Made by a program: the position numbers and the translations under genes
Shown: in pieces, positions 17,283 through 27,489 of the stretch
Position numbering within the stretch: the first letter of the stretch is position 1
How the letters are laid out: every line of letters begins with the position of its first letter
Assembly (NCBI GenBank): GCA_025934775.1
Contig: JAICWO010000001.1
Location: 186,001 to 250,000 of the forward strand
Length of the DNA stretch: 64,000 bases
DNA from: Gemmatimonadaceae bacterium
GTDB taxonomy: Bacteria > Gemmatimonadota > Gemmatimonadetes > Gemmatimonadales > Gemmatimonadaceae
Direction of reading: 5' to 3'
The notes under the pieces: model-generated
Told to the model about the DNA's origin: nothing
The model's database searches: none
The model's input: only the letters and a program-made list of their open reading frames with translations

Positions 17283-18764
17283 ATGAAACGCGGGACTCAT
17301 CAACCCCTCGTCTTGCACGAGGATCGATTCTTCGATCCCGATGCGAACATCCGGCGCGCCGCTCGCGCCATCTACGACGACACGCGCGACCTCCCGCTGA
17401 TCTGCCCGCACGGACACGTCGAGCCCAGTCTGCTGGCCGAGAACGCGGCGTTCCCGGAGCCCACGGCGCTCCTGATCGTTCCGGACCATTACATCTTCCG
17501 CATGCTCTACTCGCGGGGCGTCTCGATGGAGTCCCTCGGCGTCCCGACGCGCGACGGCACGCCGGTCGAGAGCGATCCGCGGAAGATCTGGCAGCGCTTC
17601 GCCGATCATTATTATCTCTTCCGCGGCACGCCCTCCGGTGCCTGGCTCGACCACGAGCTGCACGAGCTGTTCGAGATCCGCATCAAGCTCGACAGCGATT
17701 CCGCCCAAGCGATCTACGACCGGATCGCCGAGCATCTCGCGTCGCCGGCGTTTCGGCCGCGGGCGTTGTATGATCGTTTCAATATTGAAGTTCTGGCAAC
17801 GACGGACAAGGCGAGCGACCGGCTCGAGCACCATCGCGCGATCCGCGATTCCGACTGGCGCGGCCGCGTCGTCCCGACGTTCCGGCCCGACGCCGTCTTT
17901 CGCATCGCGCTGCCGACGTGGCGCGGCGAGCTCGACGCGCTGGCCGCGGCGCACGGGCACTCGATCGACTCGTTCGCCGGCTTCGTGGCCGCGCTCGAGG
18001 AGCGGCGGCGCTACTTCAAGTCGCTCGGCGGGACCGCCACCGATCACGCGGTCGTCGAGCCGTACACGGCGCGGCTCGCGCCGGCCGATGCGGAGGCGAT
18101 CTTCCGGCGCGCGGTGGCGGGCGACGCGACGGCGCGCGATCAGCGCTCGTTCGAGGCGCACATGCTGATCGAGATGGCGCGTATGTCGGTGGAGGATGGG
18201 CTCGTCATGCAGCTGCATCCGGGCGCGTATCGCGACCACAACCGCGCGGTGTACGAGCGGTTCGGACCGGACAAGGGCGCCGACATTCCCGTGGCCACCG
18301 AATACACGCGAAATTTGTCGGCGCTGCTCAACGCGTACGGAAACGAGGAGCGCTTTCGCATGGTATTGTTCACGCTCGATGAGTCGACGTACGCGCGCGA
18401 GCTCGCGCCGCTCGCCGGCCACTATCCGGCGCTTCGACTCGGGCCGCCGTGGTGGTTTCACGATTCCATGCAGGGAATGCGGCGCTTCCGCGAACGGGTG
18501 ACGGAAACGGCCGGCATCTACAACACCGCGGGATTCAACGACGACACGCGCGCGTTCTGTTCGATTCCGGCGCGCCACGACCTCGCGCGGCGCATGGACG
18601 CGAACTTCCTCGGCGGGCTCGTCGCGCGTCACGTCATCGATCTGGATGACGCGCGCGCCATGGGCCGCGCGCTCGCGTACGAGCTCGCGCGGGAGACTTA
18701 TCGGTTCGACACGCTCGCGCCGGCGACGCCGGCGCGCGAGCGCGTCGCGACGGGAGCGCGATGA
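17283..18764 (+). CDS. uxaC: Uronate (glucuronate/galacturonate) isomerase
   Basis: 493 residues, close to the usual length of about 470. UxaC converts D-galacturonate to D-tagaturonate and D-glucuronate to D-fructuronate, the first cytoplasmic step of hexuronate catabolism. The amidohydrolase-type metal site CPHGHVEP (His43, His45) is near the N-terminus. Further family blocks are HELHELFEI, QLHPGAYRDHN and PPWWFHDSMQGM. It is the first gene of the plus-strand operon, preceded by the TTTGTT-N9-AACAAA operator. Its stop overlaps the uxaA start by 4 nt. Confidence 0.95.
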   Translation: MKRGTHQPLVLHEDRFFDPDANIRRAARAIYDDTRDLPLICPHGHVEPSLLAENAAFPEPTALLIVPDHYIFRMLYSRGVSMESLGVPTRDGTPVESDPRKIWQRFADHYYLFRGTPSGAWLDHELHELFEIRIKLDSDSAQAIYDRIAEHLASPAFRPRALYDRFNIEVLATTDKASDRLEHHRAIRDSDWRGRVVPTFRPDAVFRIALPTWRGELDALAAAHGHSIDSFAGFVAALEERRRYFKSLGGTATDHAVVEPYTARLAPADAEAIFRRAVAGDATARDQRSFEAHMLIEMARMSVEDGLVMQLHPGAYRDHNRAVYERFGPDKGADIPVATEYTRNLSALLNAYGNEERFRMVLFTLDESTYARELAPLAGHYPALRLGPPWWFHDSMQGMRRFRERVTETAGIYNTAGFNDDTRAFCSIPARHDLARRMDANFLGGLVARHVIDLDDARAMGRALAYELARETYRFDTLAPATPARERVATGAR

Positions 18765-20302
18765 GCGGCAGCATCACGATGGCGGAGCTCGAGGCGGCGC
18801 GGGCCAGCCGGCCGGCGGCGATTCGAATTGCCGATGAGGACAGCGTGGCGATCGCGCTCCGGCCGATCGCCGCCGGCGAGCCGGTGCCGGTGGGCGACGG
18901 CACGGTCACGGCGCGCCAGGAGATTCCGGCGGGGCACAAGCTGGCGCTGTGCGACGTCGACGTTGATGAGCAAATCATCAAGTACGGCGTACCGATCGGG
19001 CTGGCGAGCGCGCCCATCGCGCGCGGCGACTGGGTGCACTCCCACAATCTTCACACCGCTCTCTCCGGCGTGATCGACTACACCTACCGCCCACTTTCCG
19101 CCAACGTCCAGCCCGCCACCGCCAGCCTCCCCACCTTCCGCGGCTACCGCCGCAAGAACGGCAAGGTCGGCACGCGCAACGAGCTGTGGGTGCTGAACAC
19201 CGTGGGCTGCGTGAACCACGCGGCGGAGCGGATCGCCAAGCAGGCGGCGGAGCGCTTCGCCGGGCGGATCGACGGCATCCACGCCTTCGCGCATCCGTAC
19301 GGCTGCAGCCAGCTCGGCGACGATTTAAAGAATACTCAACACGTGCTCGCCGGACTGTTGCGGCATCCGAACGCCGGCGGCGTGCTCATTCTCGGGCTGG
19401 GGTGCGAGAACAATCAGCTCAGCGAGCTGATGGCGCTCGCCGGCGACGTGGATCGCGACCGCGTGGCATTCTTCAATACGCAGGACGTGATCGACGAGCT
19501 CGAGGAGGGCACGGGCGCCGTCGCGGCGCTCGTGGAGCGGATCGCCGGCGACCGGCGCGAGGAGGTGCCGGTCACGGAGCTCGTGCTCGGCCACAAGTGC
19601 GGCGGCTCGGACGGCTTCAGCGGGATCAGCGCGAACGCGCTCCTGGGCAGGATCGCGGATCGCGTGACGGGGTACGGGGGAAGCGTGCTCCTCACCGAGG
19701 TGCCCGAGATGTTCGGCGCCGAGCCGCTGCTCATGAACCGCGCGCAATCGGTTGATATTTTCAACCAAATCGTTGCCATGGTCAACGATTTCAAGGAGTA
19801 CTTTCTGCGGCACAACCAGCCCGTCTACGAGAATCCGTCGCCCGGCAACAAGGCGGGCGGACTCACCACGCTCGAGGAGAAGTCGCTCGGCGCGGTGCAG
19901 AAGGGCGGGCGCGCACCGGTGTCGCGCGTGCTGCGCTATGGCGAGCCGCTCACCGGCAAGGGGCTCGCGCTGCTCGAGGCGCCGGGGAACGACGGCGTCT
20001 CATCGACGGCGATGACGGTGAGCGGCGCGACGGTGCTGCTCTTCACGACGGGCCGCGGCACGCCGCTCGGCTTTCCGGTGCCCACCATCAAGGTGTCGTC
20101 GAACAGCGAGATCGCCGCGAAGAAGCCGCACTGGATCGACTTCAACGCCGGCGCGCTGCTCGACGGCACGAAGACCATGGCGCAGCTCGAGGACGAGCTC
20201 TTCGCGCTCGTACTCTCCGTCGCGTCGGGCGAGACGCTCACCAACAACGAAAAGAACGGCTATCGCGAGATCGCCATCTGGAAAGAGGGAGTGACGCTCT
20301 GA
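18761..20302 (+). CDS. uxaA: Altronate dehydratase
   Basis: 513 residues, the full-length single-chain form. UxaA removes water from D-altronate to give 2-keto-3-deoxy-D-gluconate (KDG). An N-terminal SAF domain (about residues 10-90, with EIPAGHKLAL and GWRA-like turns) is fused to the UxaA catalytic part. The latter shows FRGYRRKNGKVGTRNELWVLN, ending just within the family block, then HPYGCSQLG, LGLGCENNQ and VLGHKCGGSDGFSG, whose cysteines fit the iron-dependent active site. The start overlaps uxaC by 4 nt (ATGA) and the stop overlaps uxaB by 1 nt. Confidence 0.95.
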   Translation: MSGSITMAELEAARASRPAAIRIADEDSVAIALRPIAAGEPVPVGDGTVTARQEIPAGHKLALCDVDVDEQIIKYGVPIGLASAPIARGDWVHSHNLHTALSGVIDYTYRPLSANVQPATASLPTFRGYRRKNGKVGTRNELWVLNTVGCVNHAAERIAKQAAERFAGRIDGIHAFAHPYGCSQLGDDLKNTQHVLAGLLRHPNAGGVLILGLGCENNQLSELMALAGDVDRDRVAFFNTQDVIDELEEGTGAVAALVERIAGDRREEVPVTELVLGHKCGGSDGFSGISANALLGRIADRVTGYGGSVLLTEVPEMFGAEPLLMNRAQSVDIFNQIVAMVNDFKEYFLRHNQPVYENPSPGNKAGGLTTLEEKSLGAVQKGGRAPVSRVLRYGEPLTGKGLALLEAPGNDGVSSTAMTVSGATVLLFTTGRGTPLGFPVPTIKVSSNSEIAAKKPHWIDFNAGALLDGTKTMAQLEDELFALVLSVASGETLTNNEKNGYREIAIWKEGVTL

Positions 20303-21834
20303 TGCATGCGCGGCCGCGTCTCTCCCGCGATCTCGTCGCGTCGCTCGCGCTCGACCGCGCGAGTGGGCTCGAGCTTCCACCAGAAGAGACGCTCGGCCTG
20401 CCGGAGCGCGTGGTGCAGTTCGGCACCGGCGCCTTTCTGCGCGGTTTCGTCGAGTACTTCATCGACGAAGCGAATCGGCAGGGCACGTTCGACGGCTCGA
20501 TCGTCGCCGTGTCGTCGACCGGCAGCACGCGCGACGCGGTGCTCAACGAGCAGGACGGACTGTTCACGCTCGCGATCGAAGGCGTGGAAGCGGGCGCGCC
20601 CCGACAGCGGTATCGCATCGTCGGCTCGCTGAGCCGCGCGCTCTCGGCGCGCGATGAGTGGGACCACGTCCTGGCGGTCGCGCGCGATCCGAACATCGAG
20701 ATCATCATCTCGAACACGACCGAAGTCGGCATCGTGCTCGACGAACGCGACCGGCTCGACGCGCAGCCGCCGTCGTCGTTCCCGGGCAAGCTGACGCGCT
20801 TTCTCCTCGAGCGCGCGCGCGCATTCGAGTATGAGACGTCGCGCGGCGTGGTCGTGATCCCGTGCGAGTTGATCGACGACAATGGCGACAAGCTGCGCGA
20901 GATCGTTCGGGCGCTCGCACGGCGATGGAAGCTCGAGCCGGCATTCACGCGCTGGCTCGACGAGTCGGTGCTCTTCTGCAACACGCTCGTCGATCGCATC
21001 GTGCCCGGCGCGCCGGTGCCGGAGGAGGCCGGGCGCTTCTCGGCGCTCTTTGGCTATCGCGACGGGCTGATGACGACGTGCGAGCCGTACGCGCTGTTCG
21101 CGATTCAGGGCGACGACGCGCTGCGGACGCGCATTCGGTTCGCGGACGCCGATTCGCGAATCATCATCGCGTCCGACATTCAGCCGTACCGCGAGCGGAA
21201 GGTGCGGGTGCTCAATGGCGCGCACACGATCTCCGTGCCCGCGGCGCTGCTCGCCGGATTGGAGACGGTGCGCGACGCGGTGAGCGACGAGCGGATCGGC
21301 CGGTTCATGCGGCGCGCCATGCTCGACGAGATCGTGCCGAGCCTCGATGTGCCGGACGCGGAATCGTTCGCGCACGAAGTGCTGGAGCGATTCGCGAATC
21401 CGTACATCCGGCACGCGCTCATCGACATCACTCTCTACGGAACGACGAAGATGCGCGTGCGCGTCGTGCCGTCGATCGTCGCGTACGCCGCGCGCACCGG
21501 CCGCGCGCCCGCGGCGCTCGCCTTCGGATTCGCGGCATACATCGCGTTCATGCGCGGCGAAGTGCAGACCGAGCGACGCGCGGCGGGACTCGCGGTGCCG
21601 GATGATCCCGCGGGGGAGCGTGTGCGCGATGCGTGGCACGCGATCAATCTGCATTCCAACGACGAGATCGCGGGACTGGCGCGCGAGATCTGCGCGGACC
21701 GCGAGCTGTGGGGCACGGATCTCACGGCGGCCGCCGGCTTTGCCGACGCGGTCGCCGATCACCTCGTTCGCATCCGGCGGCGCGGGATCCGCGCGGCGCT
21801 CGAGCAGCATTTGACCGAACCCGTCACCACCTGA
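20302..21834 (+). CDS. uxaB: Tagaturonate reductase (mannitol dehydrogenase superfamily)
   Basis: 510 residues. An N-terminal Rossmann part (VVQFGTGAFLRGFVEYFID, then SIVAVSSTGS) is followed by the mannitol-dehydrogenase C-terminal domain with the KVRVLNGAHT block that carries the catalytic Lys. The expected reaction is NADH-dependent reduction of D-tagaturonate to D-altronate, which links UxaC to UxaA. The related UxuB fructuronate reductase belongs to the same superfamily, so activity on fructuronate cannot be excluded. A good ribosome binding site (AGAGGGAG) lies upstream; the ATG overlaps the uxaA stop by one base. Confidence 0.9.
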   Translation: MHARPRLSRDLVASLALDRASGLELPPEETLGLPERVVQFGTGAFLRGFVEYFIDEANRQGTFDGSIVAVSSTGSTRDAVLNEQDGLFTLAIEGVEAGAPRQRYRIVGSLSRALSARDEWDHVLAVARDPNIEIIISNTTEVGIVLDERDRLDAQPPSSFPGKLTRFLLERARAFEYETSRGVVVIPCELIDDNGDKLREIVRALARRWKLEPAFTRWLDESVLFCNTLVDRIVPGAPVPEEAGRFSALFGYRDGLMTTCEPYALFAIQGDDALRTRIRFADADSRIIIASDIQPYRERKVRVLNGAHTISVPAALLAGLETVRDAVSDERIGRFMRRAMLDEIVPSLDVPDAESFAHEVLERFANPYIRHALIDITLYGTTKMRVRVVPSIVAYAARTGRAPAALAFGFAAYIAFMRGEVQTERRAAGLAVPDDPAGERVRDAWHAINLHSNDEIAGLAREICADRELWGTDLTAAAGFADAVADHLVRIRRRGIRAALEQHLTEPVTT

Positions 21835-21835
21835 C

Positions 21836-22507
21836 ATGTCCACCGCGTTTCCATCCGCCGACGCTGTGCTCGCGCGGCTGCGTGCCGTGCGCATCGTGCC
21901 GGTCATCACGATCGACGATCCGGACGACGCGGTGCCGCTCGCGCGCGCTCTCTCCGACGGCGGGCTCTCGTGCGCGGAGATCACCTTCCGCACGCCGCGC
22001 GCCCCCGAAGCACTGCACCGGATCACGACCGAAGTCCCCGATCTCTTCGCGGGCGCGGGGACCGTGCTCACGCCGGAGCAGGCCGCGCAGGCGCGGGCTG
22101 CCGGCGCGCAATTCATCGTCGCGCCGGGACTCAATCCCCGCGTCGCGGATTATTGCACGACGGAGGGGATTCCGTTCTATCCAGGCGTCGCGACGCCGAG
22201 CGACGTCGAGACGGCGCTGGAGCACGGGCTGACGATGCTCAAGTTTTTCCCCGCCGAACCGATGGGTGGTTTGAGTTTTCTCAAGGCGATCGCGGCGCCG
22301 TACGTCGACGTGAGCTTCATGCCGACCGGCGGCATCAACGCGAGCAATGTCGCGAGCTATCTCGCGTTCAAGCGCGTCGTCGCGTGCGGTGGATCGTGGA
22401 TGGCGCCGGCCGATTGGATCTCCGGCAAGCAGTTCGATCGCATTCGCGACGAAGCGCGCCGGGCGACCGAGCTCGCGGGCGGCAAGATGCCGGCGGTGGC
22501 CGTATGA
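21836..22507 (+). CDS. eda: KDPG aldolase
   Basis: 223 residues, a single TIM-barrel. It cleaves 2-keto-3-deoxy-6-phosphogluconate to pyruvate and glyceraldehyde 3-phosphate. Family motifs are the Glu-bearing EITFRTP strand, [22 protein letters not shown], and the Schiff-base Lys in [12 protein letters not shown], followed by FMPTGGI. It lies one base after uxaB and overlaps kdgK by 4 nt. It is the only aldolase of this type in the window, so it serves the second uronate locus as well. Confidence 0.95.
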   Translation: MSTAFPSADAVLARLRAVRIVPVITIDDPDDAVPLARALSDGGLSCAEITFRTPRAPEALHRITTEVPDLFAGAGTVLTPEQAAQARAAGAQFIVAPGLNPRVADYCTTEGIPFYPGVATPSDVETALEHGLTMLKFFPAEPMGGLSFLKAIAAPYVDVSFMPTGGINASNVASYLAFKRVVACGGSWMAPADWISGKQFDRIRDEARRATELAGGKMPAVAV

Positions 22508-23532
22508 GCCGCGTCGTCACGCTCGGCGAAGTGATGCTCCGGCTCAAGGCGCCCGGCTTCGAGCGACTGTTCCAGTCCGCGCTGCTCGAGGCGACGTTCG
22601 GCGGCGCGGAGGCGAACGTCGCGGCGTCGCTCGCGCAGTACGGCGTCGACGCGCGATTCGTGTCGGCGGTGCCGGCCAACAACGTCGGCGACTCCTGCAT
22701 CGCGGCGCTGCGCGCGTTCGGTCTCGACACGTCGATGATCAAGCGGCAGGGCGAGCGGCTCGGGATCTACTACCTCGAGAACGGCGCGAACCAGCGTCCG
22801 TCGCGGGTGACCTACGATCGCGCCGGTTCGGCGATCGCGACGGCGAAGGCGAGCGACTTCGACTGGGCCGCGGTGTTCGATGGTGCCGACTGGTTTCACA
22901 TCAGCGGCGTCACGCCGGCGATCAGCGCGACGGCCGCCGAGCTCTCGATCACGGCGGCGCGCGAGGCGCGCAGTCGCGGGCTGACCGTCTCCTGCGACTA
23001 CAACTATCGCAAGAATCTGTGGAAGTACGGCAAGAAGGCGCCGGAGGTGATGCGCGAGCTCGTCGCGCTGGCGCACGTCGGGATCGCGAACGAAGAGGAT
23101 TGTCAGAAGGCGCTCGGCATCGACGCCGACGTCGACGTGAAATCGGGCGCGCTCGGCGAAGACAAGTACCGCATGCTCGCCGAGCGTGTGCTGAAGACGT
23201 TCCCGAATCTCACGACGCAGGTGATCACGCTGCGCGAGAGCCACAGCGCGGACCACAACGGCTGGAGCGCGGTGCTCTACAACGGCAGCGACTTTCTCGC
23301 GAGCCGGCATTACGAGATCACTGATATCGTGGATCGCGTGGGCGCCGGCGATTCGTTCGCCGCGGCGCTGATCTACGGGCTGCGTGCGTATCGCGACGAC
23401 GCGAAAGCGCTCGAGTTCGCGGTGGCCGCGTCGTGCCTCAAACATTCCATTCTCGGCGACATCAACCGCGTGAGTGTCGTCGAGGTCGAGGCGCTCATGT
23501 CGGGCGACGCGAGCGGGCGAGTGCAACGGTGA
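22504..23532 (+). CDS. kdgK: 2-keto-3-deoxygluconate kinase (PfkB family)
   Basis: 342 residues from the ATG at 22504. A longer open frame starting at 21970 is only the shifted reading of eda. It phosphorylates KDG to KDPG. The PfkB fold is shown by TLGEVMLRL at the N-terminus, [24 protein letters not shown], and the catalytic signature [13 protein letters not shown] (about residues 277-289). The start overlaps eda (ATGA) and the stop overlaps the transporter start (GTGA), which indicates coupled translation. Confidence 0.94.
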   Translation: MSRVVTLGEVMLRLKAPGFERLFQSALLEATFGGAEANVAASLAQYGVDARFVSAVPANNVGDSCIAALRAFGLDTSMIKRQGERLGIYYLENGANQRPSRVTYDRAGSAIATAKASDFDWAAVFDGADWFHISGVTPAISATAAELSITAAREARSRGLTVSCDYNYRKNLWKYGKKAPEVMRELVALAHVGIANEEDCQKALGIDADVDVKSGALGEDKYRMLAERVLKTFPNLTTQVITLRESHSADHNGWSAVLYNGSDFLASRHYEITDIVDRVGAGDSFAAALIYGLRAYRDDAKALEFAVAASCLKHSILGDINRVSVVEVEALMSGDASGRVQR

Positions 23533-24797
23533 ACGAGACCAGAATCGGGAAGTACCGCTGGGTGATCTGCGCGTTGCTGTTCTTCGCGACGACGATCAAC
23601 TACATGGATCGGCAGATCCTCGGCATCCTCGCTCCCACGCTCCAACACCAGATCGGGTGGAACGAGCAGCAGTACGGAGTGATCATTTCCTGGTTCACGG
23701 CGGCGTACGCGATCGGCTACATCTTCGCGGGCCGGATCATGGACCGGCTCGGATCGCGCATCGGCTTCACGATCGCGATCCTCATTTGGAGTCTCTCATC
23801 AATGTCGCACGCGCTGGCCCGATCCGTTCGCGGATTCGCGGCGGCGCGCTTCGGTCTCGGGCTCGGCGAATCAGGCAATTTCCCGGGCGGCATCAAAACG
23901 GTCGCCGAGTGGTTTCCGGCGCGCGAGCGCGCGCTGGCGACTGGAGTGTTCAATGCGGGATCGAACGTGGGCGCGATCGTGGCGCCGCTCGCGGTGCCGT
24001 GGATCGCGCTGCACTGGGGTTGGCAGTACGCGTTCGTCTGCAGCGGCTCGCTGGGCCTGATCTGGCTCGCGTTCTGGGTCGCGATCTACCGCAAGCCCAC
24101 GGAGCATCCGAAGCTCGCCGCGCCGGAGCTCGCGCACATCCAGAGCGATCCCACCGAGCCGGGCACGCGCGTGAGCTGGTTCCGGCTGCTTCGCTATCGT
24201 CAGACGTGGGCGTTCGCGATCGGAAAGTTCATGACCGATCCAATCTGGTGGTTCTATCTCTACTGGCTGCCCAAGTTCCTGGACGCGCGATACGGGATCA
24301 AGCTCAGTCAGGTCGCGCTGCCGCTGATCGTCGTCTACGTGATGGCGGACGCGGGCTCGGTGTTCGGCGGTTGGCTGAGCGGCGCGTTCATCAAGCGTGG
24401 AATGACGGTGAACGCCGGCCGCAAGCTCACGATGTTGATCGCGGCGGTACTCATCGTTCCGACGATGTTCGCGCCGAGCGCGTCGAACATGTGGGTGGCG
24501 GTGCTCATCGTCGGCGTCGCCGCGGCGGCACACCAATGGTGGTCGTGCAACATCTTCACGTTCCCGAGCGACATGTTCCCGCGCTTCGCCGTGGGTTCGG
24601 TCGTCGGGATCGGCGGCTTCATCGGCTCGGTCGGCGGCTTTCTCTTTCAGCGCGCGACCGGCTGGGTGCTCCAGCGCAACGGGGACAACTACACTCCGGT
24701 CTTCGTGGTGTGCGGTCTCGCGTACGTGTCGGCGCTGTTGATCATGCATCTCCTCGTGCCGCGGATGCGGCGCGTCGAGCTTCCGGCGGCGGTATGA
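23529..24797 (+). CDS. exuT: Hexuronate:cation symporter (MFS, ExuT-like)
   Basis: 422 residues from the GTG at 23529, which overlaps the kdgK stop. It is a major facilitator with about 12 membrane helices. The anion:cation symporter signatures are [18 protein letters not shown] in helix 1 and [17 protein letters not shown] with the following EWFP block. These typify ExuT/GudP-type carriers of hexuronates and aldarates. It should import galacturonate or glucuronate across the inner membrane. It is co-transcribed with the uxa genes and overlaps the pectate lyase start. Confidence 0.92.
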   Translation: MNETRIGKYRWVICALLFFATTINYMDRQILGILAPTLQHQIGWNEQQYGVIISWFTAAYAIGYIFAGRIMDRLGSRIGFTIAILIWSLSSMSHALARSVRGFAAARFGLGLGESGNFPGGIKTVAEWFPARERALATGVFNAGSNVGAIVAPLAVPWIALHWGWQYAFVCSGSLGLIWLAFWVAIYRKPTEHPKLAAPELAHIQSDPTEPGTRVSWFRLLRYRQTWAFAIGKFMTDPIWWFYLYWLPKFLDARYGIKLSQVALPLIVVYVMADAGSVFGGWLSGAFIKRGMTVNAGRKLTMLIAAVLIVPTMFAPSASNMWVAVLIVGVAAAAHQWWSCNIFTFPSDMFPRFAVGSVVGIGGFIGSVGGFLFQRATGWVLQRNGDNYTPVFVVCGLAYVSALLIMHLLVPRMRRVELPAAV

Positions 24798-26065
24798 TGC
24801 TTCGGAGTAGTGTGATCGCGCTCCTGCTCGCGGGCGTCGCGGGCGCGCAGCGTCCGAGCGGCGGCGGCACGCCGAATCCGATGGACTCGATTCGGCGGTT
24901 GCCGAACTATCGTCCGGCGCACGATACCGTGACGCTGCTCTCGCTCCAGCGCCTGGAGAAGCTTCCGCCGGCGCAGCAGCGCGACTGGTTCGCGTACATC
25001 GGACGGTCGACGGCGGAGTACGCGCACGACACCGCGGTGATGCACCGCGAGCTGCGCCAGGCGCACATGCGCGAGATGGTCCGCGCGCCGTACACGCACG
25101 ATTTCTCCGTGAAACCGTACATGACGCCGGCGTGGTTCGCGACCGACACCGCGCGGCGCATCGCCGACGCGATCGCGAGCTACCAGGCCCCGAACGGCGG
25201 CTGGTCCAAGCATGTGGACTTCACGCTGCACCCCCGTCAGCCGGGCGAGAGCTACTACGGCGAGTCGAACGAGTGGCAGTGGATCTCCACGTTCGACAAC
25301 GATCAGACGACGGAAGAGATTCACTTTCTGAATCTCGCAAGCCGCGCGCACGCCGATTCGCGATACGAGCGCGCGATCGCGCGCGGCATCGACTACGTGC
25401 TCGACACGCAGTATCCGAACGGCTGCTTTCCGCAGGTCTATCCGCTCGAGGGGAGCTATCACGACGCGGTCACGTTCAACGACAACGTCGCGGTGAACGT
25501 GCTGACGCTGCTCGATTCCGTCGCGGCGGGGAGCTATCCGGCCGTCACCAATCACGCGCGGCAACGCGCGGCCGCCGCGTCCGCGCGGGGCCTCGCGTGC
25601 ATTCTCGACGCGCAGGTCCGTGTGAACGGCGAGCTCACCGCGTGGGGGCAGCAGCACGATCCGCTCACGCTCGCGCCGACGAGCGCGCGGAGCTACGAGC
25701 TCACCTCGCTCGCGGGGCTCGAGAGCTCGGAGATCCTCGATTACCTGATGTCGCTGCAGACTCCGAGCCCGCGCGTCGTTGCGGCGGTGTACGCCGGCGC
25801 GAACTGGTTCAAGCGCGTTCCCGTCAACGGCTACACCTACGAGCACTATGTGCTCACGCCCAAGGCGGGGGCTGGGCCGCTGTGGGGCCGGCTCTACGAG
25901 ATCGGAACCAATCGCGTGATCATGGCGAACCGCGACGGCAAGACGCTCTACGATTGGAATCAGCTCACGGATCGTCGCTCGGGATACGGCTGGTACTCGG
26001 CCGCGCCGGCGGCGATGCTCGCGCGATTCGACGCGTGGTCTCAAACCCATCCGCAGGCACCGTAA
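24794..26065 (+). CDS. Exported pectate lyase, PL10-like
   Basis: 423 residues from the first of two consecutive ATG codons (24794, 24797). The signal peptide ends VAGA before QRPSG. The catalytic part matches the PL10 (alpha/alpha toroid) pectate lyases: SYQAPNGGWSKHVDF, STFDNDQTTEEIHFL, the DTQYPNGCFPQVYPLEG block, VTFNDNVAVN and the late YEIGTNRVIMANRDG. It cleaves polygalacturonate by beta-elimination and gives unsaturated oligomers. The unsaturated ends feed the GH105 and KduI/KduD steps encoded just downstream. Confidence 0.88.
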   Translation: MMLRSSVIALLLAGVAGAQRPSGGGTPNPMDSIRRLPNYRPAHDTVTLLSLQRLEKLPPAQQRDWFAYIGRSTAEYAHDTAVMHRELRQAHMREMVRAPYTHDFSVKPYMTPAWFATDTARRIADAIASYQAPNGGWSKHVDFTLHPRQPGESYYGESNEWQWISTFDNDQTTEEIHFLNLASRAHADSRYERAIARGIDYVLDTQYPNGCFPQVYPLEGSYHDAVTFNDNVAVNVLTLLDSVAAGSYPAVTNHARQRAAAASARGLACILDAQVRVNGELTAWGQQHDPLTLAPTSARSYELTSLAGLESSEILDYLMSLQTPSPRVVAAVYAGANWFKRVPVNGYTYEHYVLTPKAGAGPLWGRLYEIGTNRVIMANRDGKTLYDWNQLTDRRSGYGWYSAAPAAMLARFDAWSQTHPQAP

Positions 26066-27489
26066 TGCAACGACGTGATTTCGTTCGCACCCTTGGCGCG
26101 GGCGCGATGCTCGCGTCGCCGCTCGGCGCGTGGGCGCGGCGCTCGCCGGGCCGGGCGGGGCTGCTGCCGCCGGAGGCGGGGGGCTGGGAACTGCTGCCGG
26201 GGATCCTCGCGCGCATCGCGCCGCCAGAGTTTCCAGATCGAGAATTCAACATCACGAAATACGGCGCGCGGGAGGGCGGCACGGCCGACTGCACGGAGGC
26301 GATCCGGCGCGCGATCGCGGCCTGCGCGCGGGCGGACGGCGGCCGCGTCGTGGTTCCGGAGGGGCGGTTTCACACGGGCGCGATTCACCTGGAGAGCAAC
26401 GTCGACCTCCACGTCGCTCGCGGTGCGACGCTTTTGTTCAGCCAAGATCCAAAAGCGTACCTGCCCCAGGTGCTCACGCGCTTCGAGAGCACGGAGCTGA
26501 TGAACTACTCGCCGTTCATCTATGCGTACGGCAAGGAGAACGTCGCGATCACCGGCGAGGGCACGCTCGACGGCCAGGCGGACGCGGCGCACTGGTGGTT
26601 CTGGAAGGGGAGCAAGGATGCCGGCTGGAAGCCGGGCATGCCGAACTACAACGCGTCGCGCCAGCGGCTGCTCGCGATGGCGGAGCAGGGCGCCGCGGTC
26701 GGGACGCGCGTGTTCGGCGAGGGCGACTACCTGCGCCCAAACTTCATCCAGCCGTACCGCTGCAAGAACGTCCTCATCGAAAACGTGACGATCGTCAATT
26801 CGCCGATGTGGGAGATCAATCCCACGCTCTGCGAGAACGTCACGGTCCGCGGCGTGAAGATCGACAGCCATGGCCCGAACAACGACGGCGTCGATCCCGA
26901 TTCGTGCCGCGATGTGCTCATCGACCGCTGCACGTTCGACACGGGCGACGACTGCATCGCGATCAAGTCGGGCCGCAACGCCGATGGCCGCCGCGTACAC
27001 GTGGCGAGCGAGAACATCGTCGTGCGCAACTGCAGCATGAAAGACGGCCACGGCGGCGTGACGGTCGGGAGCGAGATCTCGGGCGGCTGCTGGAACGTCT
27101 TCGCGTACGACTGTCACATGGACAGCCCGATCCTCTACTCAGCGCTCCGTCTCAAGAACAACGCGATGCGCGGCGGCGATCTGCACGACATCTACATGCG
27201 CGACGTCACCGTGGGCCAGGTGTCGCAGGCGATCCTGTCGATCGACTTCTATTATGAGGAAGGTGACAAGGGTCCGTTCACGCCGATCGCGCGGAACATC
27301 GAGATGCGCCGCGTCACCAGCGAGAAGAGCCCGTACGGCCTGTATCTGCGCGGCTTCCCGAACGCCCCGATCGAGGACGTGCGCGTGCTCGATTGCCGGT
27401 TCGCGAATGTCGAGAAGGGGAACGTGACGGAGCACGTGAAGGGGCTCGATCTGGCGGGCACGACGATCAACGGGAAGAAGGCGGAGTGA
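26065..27489 (+). CDS. Exported GH28 polygalacturonase, Tat signal
   Basis: 474 residues; the ATG shares a base with the preceding stop. The N-terminus MQRRDFVRTLGAGAMLA is a twin-arginine-type signal, the only one seen among the exported enzymes here. The GH28 beta-helix begins at FNITKYGAREGG. Active-site residues are Asp274 in NNDGVD, Asp295-Asp296 in TGDDC, and His329 in GHGGVTVGSE. It hydrolyses alpha-1,4-galacturonosyl bonds; exo or endo mode is not clear, and related rhamnogalacturonan activity is possible. It overlaps the GH105 start by one base. Confidence 0.92.
   Translation: MQRRDFVRTLGAGAMLASPLGAWARRSPGRAGLLPPEAGGWELLPGILARIAPPEFPDREFNITKYGAREGGTADCTEAIRRAIAACARADGGRVVVPEGRFHTGAIHLESNVDLHVARGATLLFSQDPKAYLPQVLTRFESTELMNYSPFIYAYGKENVAITGEGTLDGQADAAHWWFWKGSKDAGWKPGMPNYNASRQRLLAMAEQGAAVGTRVFGEGDYLRPNFIQPYRCKNVLIENVTIVNSPMWEINPTLCENVTVRGVKIDSHGPNNDGVDPDSCRDVLIDRCTFDTGDDCIAIKSGRNADGRRVHVASENIVVRNCSMKDGHGGVTVGSEISGGCWNVFAYDCHMDSPILYSALRLKNNAMRGGDLHDIYMRDVTVGQVSQAILSIDFYYEEGDKGPFTPIARNIEMRRVTSEKSPYGLYLRGFPNAPIEDVRVLDCRFANVEKGNVTEHVKGLDLAGTTINGKKAE

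Noticed and set aside
23474-26065. Apparent 863-residue fusion running into the pectate lyase
   Set aside because: The first part is the MFS gene read in another frame. A normal signal peptide starts at 24794, so the real gene is 423 residues.
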